From an uncultured SAR86 cluster bacterium (GTDB taxonomy: Bacteria; Pseudomonadota; Gammaproteobacteria; Magnimaribacterales; D2472): a stretch of 43,839 nucleotides of DNA. The notes beneath the pieces are model-generated. The model did not search any database, was not told where the DNA came from, and saw only the letters and a list, made by a program, of their open reading frames with translations. The stretch is taken from positions 1 to 43,839 of the forward strand of contig CACDVW010000008.1 of the NCBI GenBank assembly GCA_902556355.1, written 5' to 3'. How positions within the stretch are numbered: the first letter of the stretch is position 1; every line of letters begins with the position of its first letter. Positions 27,674-35,584 of the stretch are shown piece by piece. Made by a program: the position numbers and the translations under genes.

Positions 27674-28021
27674 ATGTCATCATTAAGAGCAGAAAAAATT
27701 GGCGACGAACTAAAAAAAGAAATATCTTTAATTATCAACAAAGAAACAAAAGATCCAAGACTTCAAAATATTAATATTACTGCTGTAAAAGTCTCAGATG
27801 ATATTGGTATAGCGACTGTCTTTTATACAGTCATTGGAGAATCTATAATTAAAGACCAAAGTGAGATAAACCCTAAAGTATTAAAAAAATTTTCAGGAAT
27901 GATTCGATCAAAGCTTTCAAAAACTATGCAGATTAGAAGGGTGCCTGTTATAAATTTTAGATTTGATGAAAGTATCGAATACTCCGATAATATTGAAAGT
28001 CTATTAAAGAATATAAAATAA
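27674..28021 (+). CDS. rbfA: 30S ribosome-binding factor RbfA
   Basis: Small KH-fold factor binding the 30S neck during late 16S maturation. Recognised by the N-terminal SSLRAEKIGDELKKEISLII, the DPRLQNINITAVKVSDDIGIATVFYTV strand region in outline, and the terminal RRVPVINFRFDESIEYSDNIESLL motif. At 115 residues it is slightly short (E. coli 133), missing part of the flexible tail. It sits 11 bases after infB and its stop overlaps the truB start by one base. Confidence 0.95.
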   Translation: MSSLRAEKIGDELKKEISLIINKETKDPRLQNINITAVKVSDDIGIATVFYTVIGESIIKDQSEINPKVLKKFSGMIRSKLSKTMQIRRVPVINFRFDESIEYSDNIESLLKNIK

Positions 28022-28860
28022 TGGATGGTTTTTTTCTTTTAAACAAAGAAAAAGGTATAACCTCTAATCAACTTGTTCAAAATATAAAAAAATCTTTGAA
28101 ATTCAAAAAAGTTGGTCACTTGGGAACACTAGACCCAATGGCAACTGGATTAATGGTGCTAGCAGTTAATAGAGCTACAAAGTTTTCTAGTTATTTTTTA
28201 GAATCTGATAAGAGTTATTATGCAACAGTAAAACTTGGGTCTTTTACCGATACGGATGATGCGCTAGGTAAAATTATCGAGACCTCAGACAACATCCCAA
28301 CTGAGGAAAATACTAACGAAGTTCTAAATTCATTTATTGGGCAGTCTTTGCAGACGGCACCCTTTTATTCAGCTTTGAAGCATAAAGGTAAGCCATTATA
28401 TAAGTATGCAAGAGAGGGAGATTTGATATCAAAGCCACCAAGAGAAATTAATGTTTTCTCAATAAAAGATTTTATTTTTGATAACGATGAATGTTCTTTC
28501 TTAATTCATTGCTCAAAAGGAACCTATATTAGGTCGATTGCAAGAGATTTAGGAAAAAAACTTGGATGTGGCGCTCATTTATCAGGCTTAAAAAGAGTAT
28601 CTCAAGGAAAATTTAATATTAATCAAGCATTAAATACTGAGGAAGTTAAAATAAAAAATCTAATATCTATTGAAGAGGCATTTAAAGCATTTTCTGCTAT
28701 TAAATTACAGAATGATCAATTAAAGATTTTTTTAAATGGCGGTAAATTAAAAAACATTAATTGCGAAGACAATGACTACAGAATTTATGATTTATCATCA
28801 AAATTTCTAGGTCTTGGCAATGTATCAAATAATGTTCTGGCTTTAAAACGACTTGTTTAA
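28021..28860 (+). CDS. truB: tRNA pseudouridine55 synthase TruB
   Basis: Makes pseudouridine 55 in the T loop of most elongator tRNAs. Catalytic Asp38 lies in VGHLGTLDPMATGLMVLAVNRATK; FLLNKEKGITSN opens the protein, and YSALKHKGKPLYKYAREG and CSKGTYIRSIARDLG are further signatures. At 279 residues it is shorter than E. coli (314) at the C-terminal PUA-like end. Usual position between rbfA and rpsO. The rpsO promoter appears to begin inside its last codons. Confidence 0.95.
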   Translation: MDGFFLLNKEKGITSNQLVQNIKKSLKFKKVGHLGTLDPMATGLMVLAVNRATKFSSYFLESDKSYYATVKLGSFTDTDDALGKIIETSDNIPTEENTNEVLNSFIGQSLQTAPFYSALKHKGKPLYKYAREGDLISKPPREINVFSIKDFIFDNDECSFLIHCSKGTYIRSIARDLGKKLGCGAHLSGLKRVSQGKFNINQALNTEEVKIKNLISIEEAFKAFSAIKLQNDQLKIFLNGGKLKNINCEDNDYRIYDLSSKFLGLGNVSNNVLALKRLV

Positions 28861-28881
28861 TAGCTAGATTAGTTATAAGAT
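28853..28881 (+). promoter_or_regulatory. Candidate rpsO-pnp promoter
   Basis: TTGTTT (28853-28858) and TAAGAT (28876-28881) are 17 bases apart, followed by TTCGCACGC, a G+C-rich discriminator fitting a ribosomal-protein promoter. It starts in the last codons of truB. The leader of about 60 bases to rpsO has a GAGGA ribosome site. E. coli rpsO is also driven from a promoter just after truB and is autoregulated by S15; no pseudoknot was worked out here. Confidence 0.5.
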
Positions 28882-28947
28882 TCGCACGCTTACTTTAGTT
28901 GTACGAGGTTTGCATTTTTATTAATAAGTACATCGAGGAATATAAAT

Positions 28948-29217
28948 ATGGCACTTTTAGCTAACGAAAAAGAAAAAATTGTTGGAAAATTTCAAAGAAC
29001 AGACAACGACACAGGATCTCCTGAAGTTCAAATTGCGTTGTTGACAGAAAATATCAATAAATTACAAAGTCATTTTAAAACACATAAAAAAGACCACCAT
29101 TCAAGAACAGGCTTAATAAGAATGGTAAATCTAAGAAGAAAGCTTTTAGCTTATCTAAAAAGAAAAAACCTAGATAGTTACAAAGAGGTTGTAAAGCAAT
29201 TAAAACTTCGTGGCTAA
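28948..29217 (+). CDS. rpsO: 30S ribosomal protein S15
   Basis: Binds the central domain of 16S rRNA early in 30S assembly. At 89 residues it has the exact length of E. coli S15. The signature runs from [20 protein letters not shown] through [19 protein letters not shown] to [18 protein letters not shown] lies before the ATG. Its own promoter seems to lie at the end of truB, and pnp follows 26 bases later without a terminator. Confidence 0.98.
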   Translation: MALLANEKEKIVGKFQRTDNDTGSPEVQIALLTENINKLQSHFKTHKKDHHSRTGLIRMVNLRRKLLAYLKRKNLDSYKEVVKQLKLRG

Positions 29218-29243
29218 TTATAAAAACATAAAAAAGGATAATC

Positions 29244-31376
29244 GTGGAAAATAATAAATTAGAATCTACATCGGTAGAGTTTCAGTATGGAAACAAATTA
29301 GTAAAATTAGAAACAAATAAAGTTGCAAGACAAGCTACAGCTGCAGTTGTTGTAACAATAGATGATTTGGTTGTTCTCACAACTGTAGTCGCAAAAAAAG
29401 AAGCAGATCCTGGAAAAGATTTTTTTCCATTAGCTGTTTTTTATCAAGAAAAATTTTATGCAACAGGAGTAATTCCTGGAGGGTTCTTTAAAAGAGAGGC
29501 AAGGCCTACTGAAAGAGAGACATTAACATCAAGGCTAATTGATAGGCCAATTAGACCTCTATTTCCAGAAGAGTTTAAAAATGAGGTTCAAGTCTTTTCA
29601 ACAGTGATGTCATCAGGTAAAGACCAAAACCCTGATATAGCTGCCATGATTGGTGCTTCAGCAGCCCTATGTGTAGCAGGTGTTCCTTTTGATGGACCTA
29701 TGGGTGCTGCTAGGGTGGGATTTATTGATGGTAACTATGTTTTAAATCCGACATTTGCGGAGCTAGAAGAGTCATATCTTGATATGGTTGTAGCTGGAAC
29801 TGAACAAGCGGTTCTAATGGTTGAGTCTGAGGCAAAAGAATTAAATGAAGATCTTATGCTCGGTGCGGTATTATTCGGCCATCAGGAAATGCAGGCAGTT
29901 ATCAATGCTTGTAAAGAGCTAAAGGATAAAGCAGGAAAAGAAGACTGGGTCATTACACCTGATGAAGAATCTCCAAGATATTACTCAGAGTTACAAGAAA
30001 AATATACTAACCAGATTAAAAGTGCTTTTACTATAAAGCTTAAATCCGAGAGATCTGAGGCTATAAGTAAAATTAGAGAAGATATTGTTAATTCATATCC
30101 TGAAGCTGATGACATTCAATTAGGAAAAGTTTTAGGTGCGTTTAAAAATCTAGAAAAGGACATAGTTAGACAAAATATCTTAAGCAATCAGCCAAGGATT
30201 GATGGAAGAGATACAGATACAGTTAGACCAATTTTTATCGAAACTGATGTTTTACCAAGCACTCACGGATCATCTTTATTTACAAGAGGTGAAACACAAG
30301 CAATTGTTGTTGCAACACTAGGCTCATCAAGAGATGCTCAAAGAATTGAAGCTATTGAAGGTCAAGGAACTGACAATTTTATGCTGCATTATAATTTTCC
30401 TGCATACAGTGTTGGAGAAATAGGAATGCCAATGGGTCCAAAAAGAAGAGAGATTGGACACGGAAATTTAGCTAAAAGAGCTATTAAAGCAGTACTACCT
30501 GATGTAACAGATTTTGGATATACAATGAGGGTAGTTTCGGAGATTACTGAATCTAATGGTTCAAGTTCTATGGCATCAGTATGCGGTACTTCATTATCAC
30601 TAATGGATGCCGGTGTTCCAATATCAAGTCCAGTTGCAGGTATAGCAATGGGATTAATAAAAGAGGGCGATGATTTTGCTGTTCTTACAGATATTCTAGG
30701 TGATGAAGATCATCTTGGTGATATGGATTTTAAAGTAGCTGGAACAGAAACAGGAATTACTGCTCTTCAAATGGATATTAAAATTCAAGGGATAAATGAA
30801 GCCATTATGGAAGTTGCTCTAACCAAAGCAAAAGCTGCAAGAACTCATATCCTTGGAATAATGAATGAAGCTATTTCAGCACCTAAAGATCTTTCAGAAA
30901 ATGCCCCTGCAATGAAAACTTTTATGGTTGATAAAGATAAGATTAAAGAGATTATCGGTAAAGGTGGAGCAGTTATTAAATCAATGCAAGAAAAAACAGG
31001 AGCTACAGTTGATATTGATGATGATGGTACTGTCTCTGTATTTGGTCAGAATCAGTCATCAATGAAGGCATGTCTTGAAATAATAGAAGGTATTTTAGAA
31101 GAACCAGAATTAGATAAAGTTTATAAAGGAACTGTTGTAAAAATAGTAGATTTTGGTGCCTTTGTTAATATTCTTCCAGGTAAGGATGGATTGCTGCATA
31201 TATCTGAAATTGCTCATGAAAGAACAGAGGATGTCAGTGCTGTGCTTTCAGAAGGTCAAGAAATTGACGTAAAACTTATAGGCTTTGATAGAGGAAAGAT
31301 GAAATTATCTGCAAAAGCTTTAATAGAAAAAAGTAAACAAGAAGAGCCTGAAACAGAAAAAAGCTCTGAAGAATAA
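29244..31376 (+). CDS. pnp: Polyribonucleotide nucleotidyltransferase (PNPase)
   Basis: Phosphorolytic 3'-5' exoribonuclease and degradosome component. Two RNase PH-like domains are visible (first with [28 protein letters not shown] in outline, second with [29 protein letters not shown] and SDGxx-type core around [21 protein letters not shown]), then a KH domain ([21 protein letters not shown]) and an S1 domain ([21 protein letters not shown]). Length of 710 residues matches E. coli (711). The start is GTG with AAGGA seven bases upstream. A strong terminator follows. Confidence 0.98.
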   Translation: MENNKLESTSVEFQYGNKLVKLETNKVARQATAAVVVTIDDLVVLTTVVAKKEADPGKDFFPLAVFYQEKFYATGVIPGGFFKREARPTERETLTSRLIDRPIRPLFPEEFKNEVQVFSTVMSSGKDQNPDIAAMIGASAALCVAGVPFDGPMGAARVGFIDGNYVLNPTFAELEESYLDMVVAGTEQAVLMVESEAKELNEDLMLGAVLFGHQEMQAVINACKELKDKAGKEDWVITPDEESPRYYSELQEKYTNQIKSAFTIKLKSERSEAISKIREDIVNSYPEADDIQLGKVLGAFKNLEKDIVRQNILSNQPRIDGRDTDTVRPIFIETDVLPSTHGSSLFTRGETQAIVVATLGSSRDAQRIEAIEGQGTDNFMLHYNFPAYSVGEIGMPMGPKRREIGHGNLAKRAIKAVLPDVTDFGYTMRVVSEITESNGSSSMASVCGTSLSLMDAGVPISSPVAGIAMGLIKEGDDFAVLTDILGDEDHLGDMDFKVAGTETGITALQMDIKIQGINEAIMEVALTKAKAARTHILGIMNEAISAPKDLSENAPAMKTFMVDKDKIKEIIGKGGAVIKSMQEKTGATVDIDDDGTVSVFGQNQSSMKACLEIIEGILEEPELDKVYKGTVVKIVDFGAFVNILPGKDGLLHISEIAHERTEDVSAVLSEGQEIDVKLIGFDRGKMKLSAKALIEKSKQEEPETEKSSEE

Positions 31377-31391
31377 CCTTAATAAACCTAT

Positions 31392-31424
31392 AAAACCGAA
31401 AAGTCAAATTTTCGGTTTTTTTTT
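31392..31424 (+). terminator. Rho-independent terminator of the rpsO-pnp operon
   Basis: AAAACCGAAAA (31392-31402) pairs with TTTTCGGTTTT (31409-31419) across a six-base loop, and the T-run continues to 31424. It lies 15 bases after the pnp stop. Confidence 0.9.
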
Positions 31425-31479
31425 GTTCACAATATTTGAAACCTTCCCTATTTTATGGTCTGATGTAAATTGCAAATCA

Positions 31480-31485
31480 TATAAA
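31480..31485 (+). promoter_or_regulatory. Candidate -10 box before the first small membrane protein
   Basis: TATAAA at 31480-31485 lies between the pnp terminator and the first small gene. The -35 at 17 bases is poor. An independent promoter is needed because the strong pnp terminator lies in front. Confidence 0.35.
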
Positions 31486-31507
31486 AAACCTAATAGGGGG
31501 GAATATT

Positions 31508-31729
31508 ATGGATAATGCATGGAGAATGATAAAAGACCTAGTTAGTGAGTTAACTAGTGTTGTAATCGGACTTGCAGGGCTTGGTATTGTTGCTGCTATC
31601 GTATTTGGTGGCCCAGTATTTGGTCTTGATGTCATTGGCGGTGTTACTGAATTAGTTGAAATGCTTTCATCTAACGGTATCGTAGGATTGCTTGTATTAG
31701 CAATCTTATATAGCTTGGTTGCTAAATAA
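31508..31729 (+). CDS. Small two-helix membrane protein, unknown function (copy A)
   Basis: A 73-residue protein I cannot name. It has an amphipathic N-terminus (residues 1-16), a TM helix about 17-40 (VVIGLAGLGIVAAIVFGG), a short segment DVIGGVTELVEMLSSNG at 41-57, and a second TM helix about 58-71. A six-G stretch (AGGGGGG) six bases before the ATG gives an unusually strong ribosome site, and the gene has its own terminator, so high expression is plausible. It shares with the next gene the spacing FG...DVxxxVxx(L/I)(V/L)EMLxxN followed by a terminal TM helix, so the two are paralogues. Size and topology are those of small holins or membrane-associated peptides, but no family was recognised. 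Confidence 0.8.
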   Translation: MDNAWRMIKDLVSELTSVVIGLAGLGIVAAIVFGGPVFGLDVIGGVTELVEMLSSNGIVGLLVLAILYSLVAK

Positions 31730-31745
31730 GCCAAACTCTATATAT

Positions 31746-31775
31746 TAGGAAGGGTCTATGACCCTTCCTATTTTT
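31746..31775 (+). terminator. Very strong terminator hairpin between the two small genes
   Basis: TAGGAAGGGTC (31746-31756) and GACCCTTCCTA (31760-31770) form a perfect 11-base stem with a three-base loop followed by TTTTT (31771-31775). It lies 16 bases after the stop of copy A, and its T-run ends four bases before the ATG of copy B. Confidence 0.9.
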
Positions 31776-31779
31776 AAAA

Positions 31780-32010
31780 ATGAATTTAAATAACTCTTTA
31801 AAAAAAGCTACAGATTTTTTCAATAAAATAACAAAGTTATTAGTTCCATTGGTTGCAGTTACGCTTCTTCTTGGGATTATATTTGGACCAGACACACCAT
31901 TTGTTGGTGATGTTTATAAAAATGTAGCCAACATCCTCGAGATGCTTGGAGAGAACGCTCTGCTTGCATTGGTATCTATACTTATTATAGCTCTATACTT
32001 GAAGAAATAA
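31780..32010 (+). CDS. Small two-helix membrane protein, unknown function (copy B)
   Basis: A 76-residue protein, paralogue of the preceding gene: a basic, amphipathic start (NSLKKATDFFNKITK), a TM helix about 20-36 (LLVPLVAVTLLLGIIFG), the linker PDTPFVGDVYKNVANILEMLGEN, and a terminal TM helix (ALLALVSILIIALYLKK). The DV, V and EML positions coincide with copy A at identical spacing. Its ATG is only four bases after the T-run of the terminator hairpin and has no ribosome site; the only purine-rich stretch upstream (GGAAGGG) is buried in the hairpin's 5' arm. Expression would need read-through or a promoter in the hairpin region. It is convergent with the tRNA-Met gene, nine bases away. Confidence 0.7.
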   Translation: MNLNNSLKKATDFFNKITKLLVPLVAVTLLLGIIFGPDTPFVGDVYKNVANILEMLGENALLALVSILIIALYLKK

Positions 32011-32018
32011 TTAGAACT

Positions 32019-32095
32019 TGGTGGCTATGGGTGGAATTGAACCACCGACCCCAGCGTTATGAGTGCTGTGCTCTAACCATCTGAGCTACATAGCC
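32019..32095 (-). tRNA. tRNA-Met, elongator (anticodon CAT)
   Basis: A 77-base cloverleaf on the minus strand with encoded CCA. The acceptor GGCTATG/CATAGCC pairs perfectly and resembles E. coli elongator tRNA-Met. The D stem is GCTC/GAGC, the anticodon arm CAGCA CTCATAA CGCTG, the T arm GGTGG TTCAATT CCACC. The closing pair of the anticodon stem is A31 against C39, a mismatch. With CAT at 34-36, tRNA-Ile2 (lysidine-modified) is the alternative; the acceptor sequence favours Met. Confidence 0.85.
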
Positions 32096-32104
32096 AATCG
32101 TTGA

Positions 32105-32132
32105 ATGATAAGTCCTAGAATTTAAGAGTCAA
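32105..32132 (-). promoter_or_regulatory. Promoter of tRNA-Met
   Basis: On the minus strand TTGACT (32132-32127) and TATCAT (32110-32105) are separated by 16 bases and precede the tRNA 5' end by nine bases. It lies in the gap after ychF. Confidence 0.6.
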
Positions 32133-32150
32133 TATTTTTTTTCATTAACT

Positions 32151-33239
32151 TTAAACATTAAATTTAAAATGAATAACATCGCCATCCTTTACGATGTATT
32201 CCTTTCCTTCTAACCTTAATTTACCTTTTTCTTTTGAACCAGATTCTCCATTGCATGAGATGTAATCCTCAAAACTAATTACTTCTGCCTTAATAAATCC
32301 TCTTTCAAAATCAGTATGAATGACTCCAGCTGCATTGGGAGCAGTTGAGTTGTTCTTGATGGTCCATGCTCTTATTTCTTGAGGTCCAGCAGTAAAATAT
32401 GTTTGAAGTCCAAGAAGCTCATATCCTTTAAAAATAATTTTATTTAGAACAGGCTCATCCATATCCATTAATTCTAAATATTCTTTTCTTTCCTCTTCAT
32501 CTAAAATGGCTATCTCTTGCTCAATCTTAATTGAAGTTGGTATCACTGTATTGCCAGATAGATTTGCAAATTCTATTAATTTATTAAGAGCATCATCTGA
32601 GGACCCATCATCAGAGATATTTGCAATATAAAATGTTGGTTTGGAGCTGAGCAATTGAAAACTTTTAATAATCGCTCTTTCGTCTTCATTGAAACTTTCG
32701 ATATTGATAAGCTTTCCTTGATCAAGGTCGTTTTTAATCCTTCTTAAGATTTCATGTTCAGCCTTATTTTTTTTATCGTTAGTTTTGAGAAGTTTTTCGC
32801 ATTTTGATATTCTCTTACTGACTGTCTCAAGATCAGACATTATTAATTCAAGATTAATTATTTCAGCATCTCTTACAGGATCAATTGACCCATCAACATG
32901 GGTAATGTTTTCATCCTCAAAGCATCGCACGACATGTGCGAGGGCATTCATTTCTCTAATGTTAGATAGGAATGCATTACCAAGACCCTCTCCTTGTGAG
33001 GCACCCTTAACAAGACCTGCAATATCAACAAGATCTAAACTTGCTGGAATTATCTTTTTTGAATTTACGATATCATTGAGTTTCTTTAATCTATTATCTG
33101 GAAGAGGGACCTTTCCAACATTTGGTTCAATAGTACAAAAAGGAAAATTCTCAGCAGGTATTGAAGATTTAGTTAAAGCATTAAAAAGGGTAGACTTACC
33201 TACATTTGGAAGCCCAACAATACCGCATTTAAATCCCAT
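32151..33239 (-). CDS. ychF: Redox-regulated ATPase YchF (OBG family)
   Basis: Ribosome-associated P-loop NTPase of the Obg family that prefers ATP; in E. coli it affects the oxidative stress response. G1 is GLPNVGKST at residues 9-17, followed by AENFPFCTIEPNVG, DLVDIAGLVKGASQGEGLGNAFL (G3 region in outline), a coiled-coil insertion, and a C-terminal TGS domain. The chosen start (MGFKCGIVGLPNVGKS) gives 362 residues against 363 in E. coli; an upstream in-frame ATG at 33287 would overlap pth by 47 bases and adds nothing conserved. It starts one base after the pth stop, the normal pth-ychF pairing. Confidence 0.97.
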   Translation of the reverse strand: MGFKCGIVGLPNVGKSTLFNALTKSSIPAENFPFCTIEPNVGKVPLPDNRLKKLNDIVNSKKIIPASLDLVDIAGLVKGASQGEGLGNAFLSNIREMNALAHVVRCFEDENITHVDGSIDPVRDAEIINLELIMSDLETVSKRISKCEKLLKTNDKKNKAEHEILRRIKNDLDQGKLINIESFNEDERAIIKSFQLLSSKPTFYIANISDDGSSDDALNKLIEFANLSGNTVIPTSIKIEQEIAILDEEERKEYLELMDMDEPVLNKIIFKGYELLGLQTYFTAGPQEIRAWTIKNNSTAPNAAGVIHTDFERGFIKAEVISFEDYISCNGESGSKEKGKLRLEGKEYIVKDGDVIHFKFNV

Positions 33240-33240
33240 A

Positions 33241-33807
33241 TTATCTCGTATGTAACTCTTTTTGTAATTTAGAAAACTCTTGAGCACATAATGTACTAAA
33301 GCTCATGCTAAATAGATTATAGGCTTCATCAATATACTTTCTATCGGTTGGATGAAATTTGTTTAAAACCCAACTAGAGACTAAATCTTTATTACCTGGA
33401 TGGCCAATGCCAATTCTTATTCTCAAGTAATCTTTTGTACCAGTTTTTTCAAAGATATCTTTAAGCCCATTGTGACCTCCGTGACCGCCACCTTCTTTTA
33501 GTCGAACTTCTCCAGGATTTAAATCTAAATCGTCATGAAAAATTATAATTTTATTATTGGGAAGATTAATATTCTTTAATAGTTTAGAGACAGTCCGCCC
33601 GCTATTATTTACATAATTATCAGGAATAACCCAAAGGATTTCTTCTGCTTGTGAGTAGGTTATATCTGCTTCAATACTACTTTTTGCAACAAAGTCAGAG
33701 CAATGCGATTCACTTAGTTTTAATAACCATTCTTTGCCAATATTATGCTTAGTACCGTTATATTTTGCTCCAGGATTTCCTAGACCAACTAAGCAAAGCT
33801 TAAGCAC
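33241..33807 (-). CDS. pth: Peptidyl-tRNA hydrolase
   Basis: Recycles tRNA from drop-off peptidyl-tRNA. Catalytic His21 is in YNGTKHNIGKEW; other active-site residues are in YVNNSGRTV (Asn) and FHDDLDLNPGEVRLKEGGGHGGHNGLK (Asp91 and the His/Asn of GGHNGL, in outline). Length of 188 residues is typical. The start is GTG five bases after the rplY stop, fixed by the match of LKLCLVGLGNPG to the family's N-terminus; GAAGAGAG lies upstream in the end of rplY. Gene order rplY-pth-ychF is conserved. Confidence 0.97.
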   Translation of the reverse strand: MLKLCLVGLGNPGAKYNGTKHNIGKEWLLKLSESHCSDFVAKSSIEADITYSQAEEILWVIPDNYVNNSGRTVSKLLKNINLPNNKIIIFHDDLDLNPGEVRLKEGGGHGGHNGLKDIFEKTGTKDYLRIRIGIGHPGNKDLVSSWVLNKFHPTDRKYIDEAYNLFSMSFSTLCAQEFSKLQKELHTR

Positions 33808-33812
33808 TATTT

Positions 33813-34526
33813 TTAGCTCTCTTCAGATCCTTCTGCAGAGTCTTCAGAGGCTGATTCTTCACCGCCTTCTTCAGCAGCACCTTCTTCAGCAGCACCCTCT
33901 TCAGCAGCACCTTCTTCACCTTCTTCAATGACTGGCTCTTCTTCAACAGCTTTAGGAGCATTAACAGATACAACCATTTGATCGGTTTCTTCTGTAAGCC
34001 CAGGAATCTCAGATCCTTCAGGCAAAGCAATTTCGGTAAGTCTTATTGAAGCACCCAATTCTAGTTCGGAAACGTCTACATCTATTGATTCAGGAATATT
34101 TCCAGCTAAACACATTATCTCAACTTCTCTGATAGCTTTTGTTATTAAGCCACCATCATTCTTAACCCCGACACACTCGTCTTCATTGACAAAGTTCATA
34201 GGAATGACGACTTTTAGTTTAGTTTTTCTAGATACTCTTTGAAAATCAGCATGAAGTAATTTGCCTTTAGCAGGATCTCTTTGAAGCTCTTTTAATACAA
34301 CTTTCTCTTCAAGATCACCATTTTTAATTAGAAGAACCTGAGTATAAAAAAGCTCATTTTGAGAAGCTTTAGTAAGCTCATTAAGATGTAACTTTAAATT
34401 TAAAGATTCTTTTTCATCTCCATAAACTATTGCTGGAACCATTCCGTCAACTTTTCTAATAACTCTAGCTTTATTAGATCCAGTTCTTTCTCTTGTTTCA
34501 GCATTTAAAACTATTTGATCACTCAT
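33813..34526 (-). CDS. rplY: 50S ribosomal protein L25, long (Ctc) form
   Basis: Binds 5S rRNA. The N-terminal L25 domain is seen in ARERTGSNKARVIRK-like RERTGSNKARVIRKVDGMVPAIVYG and KELQRDPAKGKLLHADFQRVS in outline; the C-terminal Ctc/TL5 beta domain follows (VPIEFVNE-type IPMNFVNEDECVGVKNDGGL, then IPESIDVDVSELELGASIRL). The last 43 or so residues are a low-complexity acidic tail with three GAAEE repeats. The total of 237 residues is the long form rather than the 94-residue E. coli L25. AAGAGGAT precedes the ATG. It is nine bases downstream of prs. Confidence 0.95.
   Translation of the reverse strand: MSDQIVLNAETRERTGSNKARVIRKVDGMVPAIVYGDEKESLNLKLHLNELTKASQNELFYTQVLLIKNGDLEEKVVLKELQRDPAKGKLLHADFQRVSRKTKLKVVIPMNFVNEDECVGVKNDGGLITKAIREVEIMCLAGNIPESIDVDVSELELGASIRLTEIALPEGSEIPGLTEETDQMVVSVNAPKAVEEEPVIEEGEEGAAEEGAAEEGAAEEGGEESASEDSAEGSEES
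33866..33910. repeat. Three 15-base tandem repeats in the rplY tail
   Basis: Three copies of cttcttcagcagcac (plus-strand reading), the third with one substitution, encode three GAAEE units of the acidic L25 tail on the minus strand. Such in-frame 15-base units can expand or contract by replication slippage without breaking the gene. Confidence 0.85.
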
Positions 34527-34535
34527 AATATCCTC

Positions 34536-35489
34536 TTATATAAACATCTCACTTAGAGATTCTTCATTGCTTAATCTTTTGATGCATTCTGCAATTGTCG
34601 CACCTAAAGAAATGACGCGTATTTTACTGCATTTTTCACCTTCATGTGACAATGGAATTGAATTTGTTACTACAAGTTCATCAATTTCTGACTTATTTAA
34701 TCTTTCTATAGCTGGACCAGAGAGCACAGGATGGGTGATATATGCTTTTACACCTGCTGCACCATGATCTTTTAATGCTTTAGCGGCATTACACAGTGTT
34801 CCAGCTGTATCAATGATATCGTCAGGCACTATACATACTTTACCTTCAATATCACCAATAATATTCATTACCTCTGATTGGTTTGCTGCAGCTCTTCTTT
34901 TGTCTATGATTGCCAAGTCAGCATCATTCAATTGTTTTGCTAAAGCTCTAGATCGAACTACACCACCAACATCTGGTGAAACCACAACAATATTATTATC
35001 TGGATTATTCGCTTTAATATCATCAACCATCAATTTAGTTGCATAGACATTATCAGCAGGCATATCAAAGAAACCTTGAATTGTCTCAGAGTGCAGGTCT
35101 ACAGTTAAAACTCTATCGATCCCAACAGAATAAAACATATCAGCTACAACTTTTGCACTAATTGGTACCCTTGCAGATCTAACTCTTCTGTCTTGTCTTG
35201 CATAACCGTAATAGGGAACAATGGCTGTAATTCTTGATGCGGACGACCGCTTAAGAGCATCTGCAAGCAACATTAATTCCATTAAATTTTTATTTGAAGG
35301 AGCACATGTAGATTGAAGTATAAAAGTATCATGACCTCTGACATTATCTTCAATTTGAACTTTTATTTCTCCATCCGAGAAATACCCCACATCTGCTTTA
35401 GATATTTTAATATCTAGTATTTTTGCAACCTCATTAGCTAGCTCTGGATTTGCTGTCCCAGTGAAAAGATCTAGGATTTGTTTGCTCAT
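34536..35489 (-). CDS. prs: Ribose-phosphate pyrophosphokinase (PRPP synthase)
   Basis: Makes phosphoribosyl pyrophosphate from ribose-5-phosphate and ATP, feeding purine, pyrimidine, His, Trp and NAD synthesis. Signatures: [16 protein letters not shown] near the N-terminus, [10 protein letters not shown], the metal site [32 protein letters not shown], and the PRPP loop [17 protein letters not shown]. Length of 317 residues is standard (E. coli 315). AGAGGG lies before the ATG. It is downstream of tRNA-Gln and ispE on the same strand, the usual lolB-ispE-(tRNA)-prs order. Confidence 0.98.
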   Translation of the reverse strand: MSKQILDLFTGTANPELANEVAKILDIKISKADVGYFSDGEIKVQIEDNVRGHDTFILQSTCAPSNKNLMELMLLADALKRSSASRITAIVPYYGYARQDRRVRSARVPISAKVVADMFYSVGIDRVLTVDLHSETIQGFFDMPADNVYATKLMVDDIKANNPDNNIVVVSPDVGGVVRSRALAKQLNDADLAIIDKRRAAANQSEVMNIIGDIEGKVCIVPDDIIDTAGTLCNAAKALKDHGAAGVKAYITHPVLSGPAIERLNKSEIDELVVTNSIPLSHEGEKCSKIRVISLGATIAECIKRLSNEESLSEMFI

Positions 35490-35506
35490 TTTTTCCCTCT
35501 CTTAAT

Positions 35507-35581
35507 TGGCTGGGGTGGTAGGATTCGAACCTACGCATGACGGGATCAAAACCCGTTGCCTTACCGCTTGGCTACACCCCA
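35507..35581 (-). tRNA. tRNA-Gln (anticodon TTG)
   Basis: A 75-base cloverleaf on the minus strand, acceptor TGGGGTG/CACCCCA with discriminator G and encoded CCA. The anticodon arm is ACGGG TTTTGAT CCCGT, anticodon TTG; the T arm is GTAGG TTCGAAT CCTAC. The sequence closely follows E. coli glnU. It begins three bases after the ispE stop and ends 17 bases before the prs start, so it must be cut out of an ispE-prs transcript. Confidence 0.97.
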
Positions 35582-35584
35582 ATA

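Noticed and set aside
31477-31734. An 85-codon frame antisense to the first small membrane protein
   Set aside because: No ribosome site, low-complexity Ser/Thr/Pro composition; the sense frame has a strong ribosome site and a paralogue.
32019-32095. Reading the CAT tRNA as tRNA-Ile2
   Set aside because: The acceptor stem GGCTATG/CATAGCC resembles elongator tRNA-Met more than Ile2; kept only as an alternative.
33734-34030. Leu/Gln- and Lys/Leu-rich open frames on both strands near the rplY end
   Set aside because: Both are alternative frames of the 15-base repeats and acidic tail of rplY.
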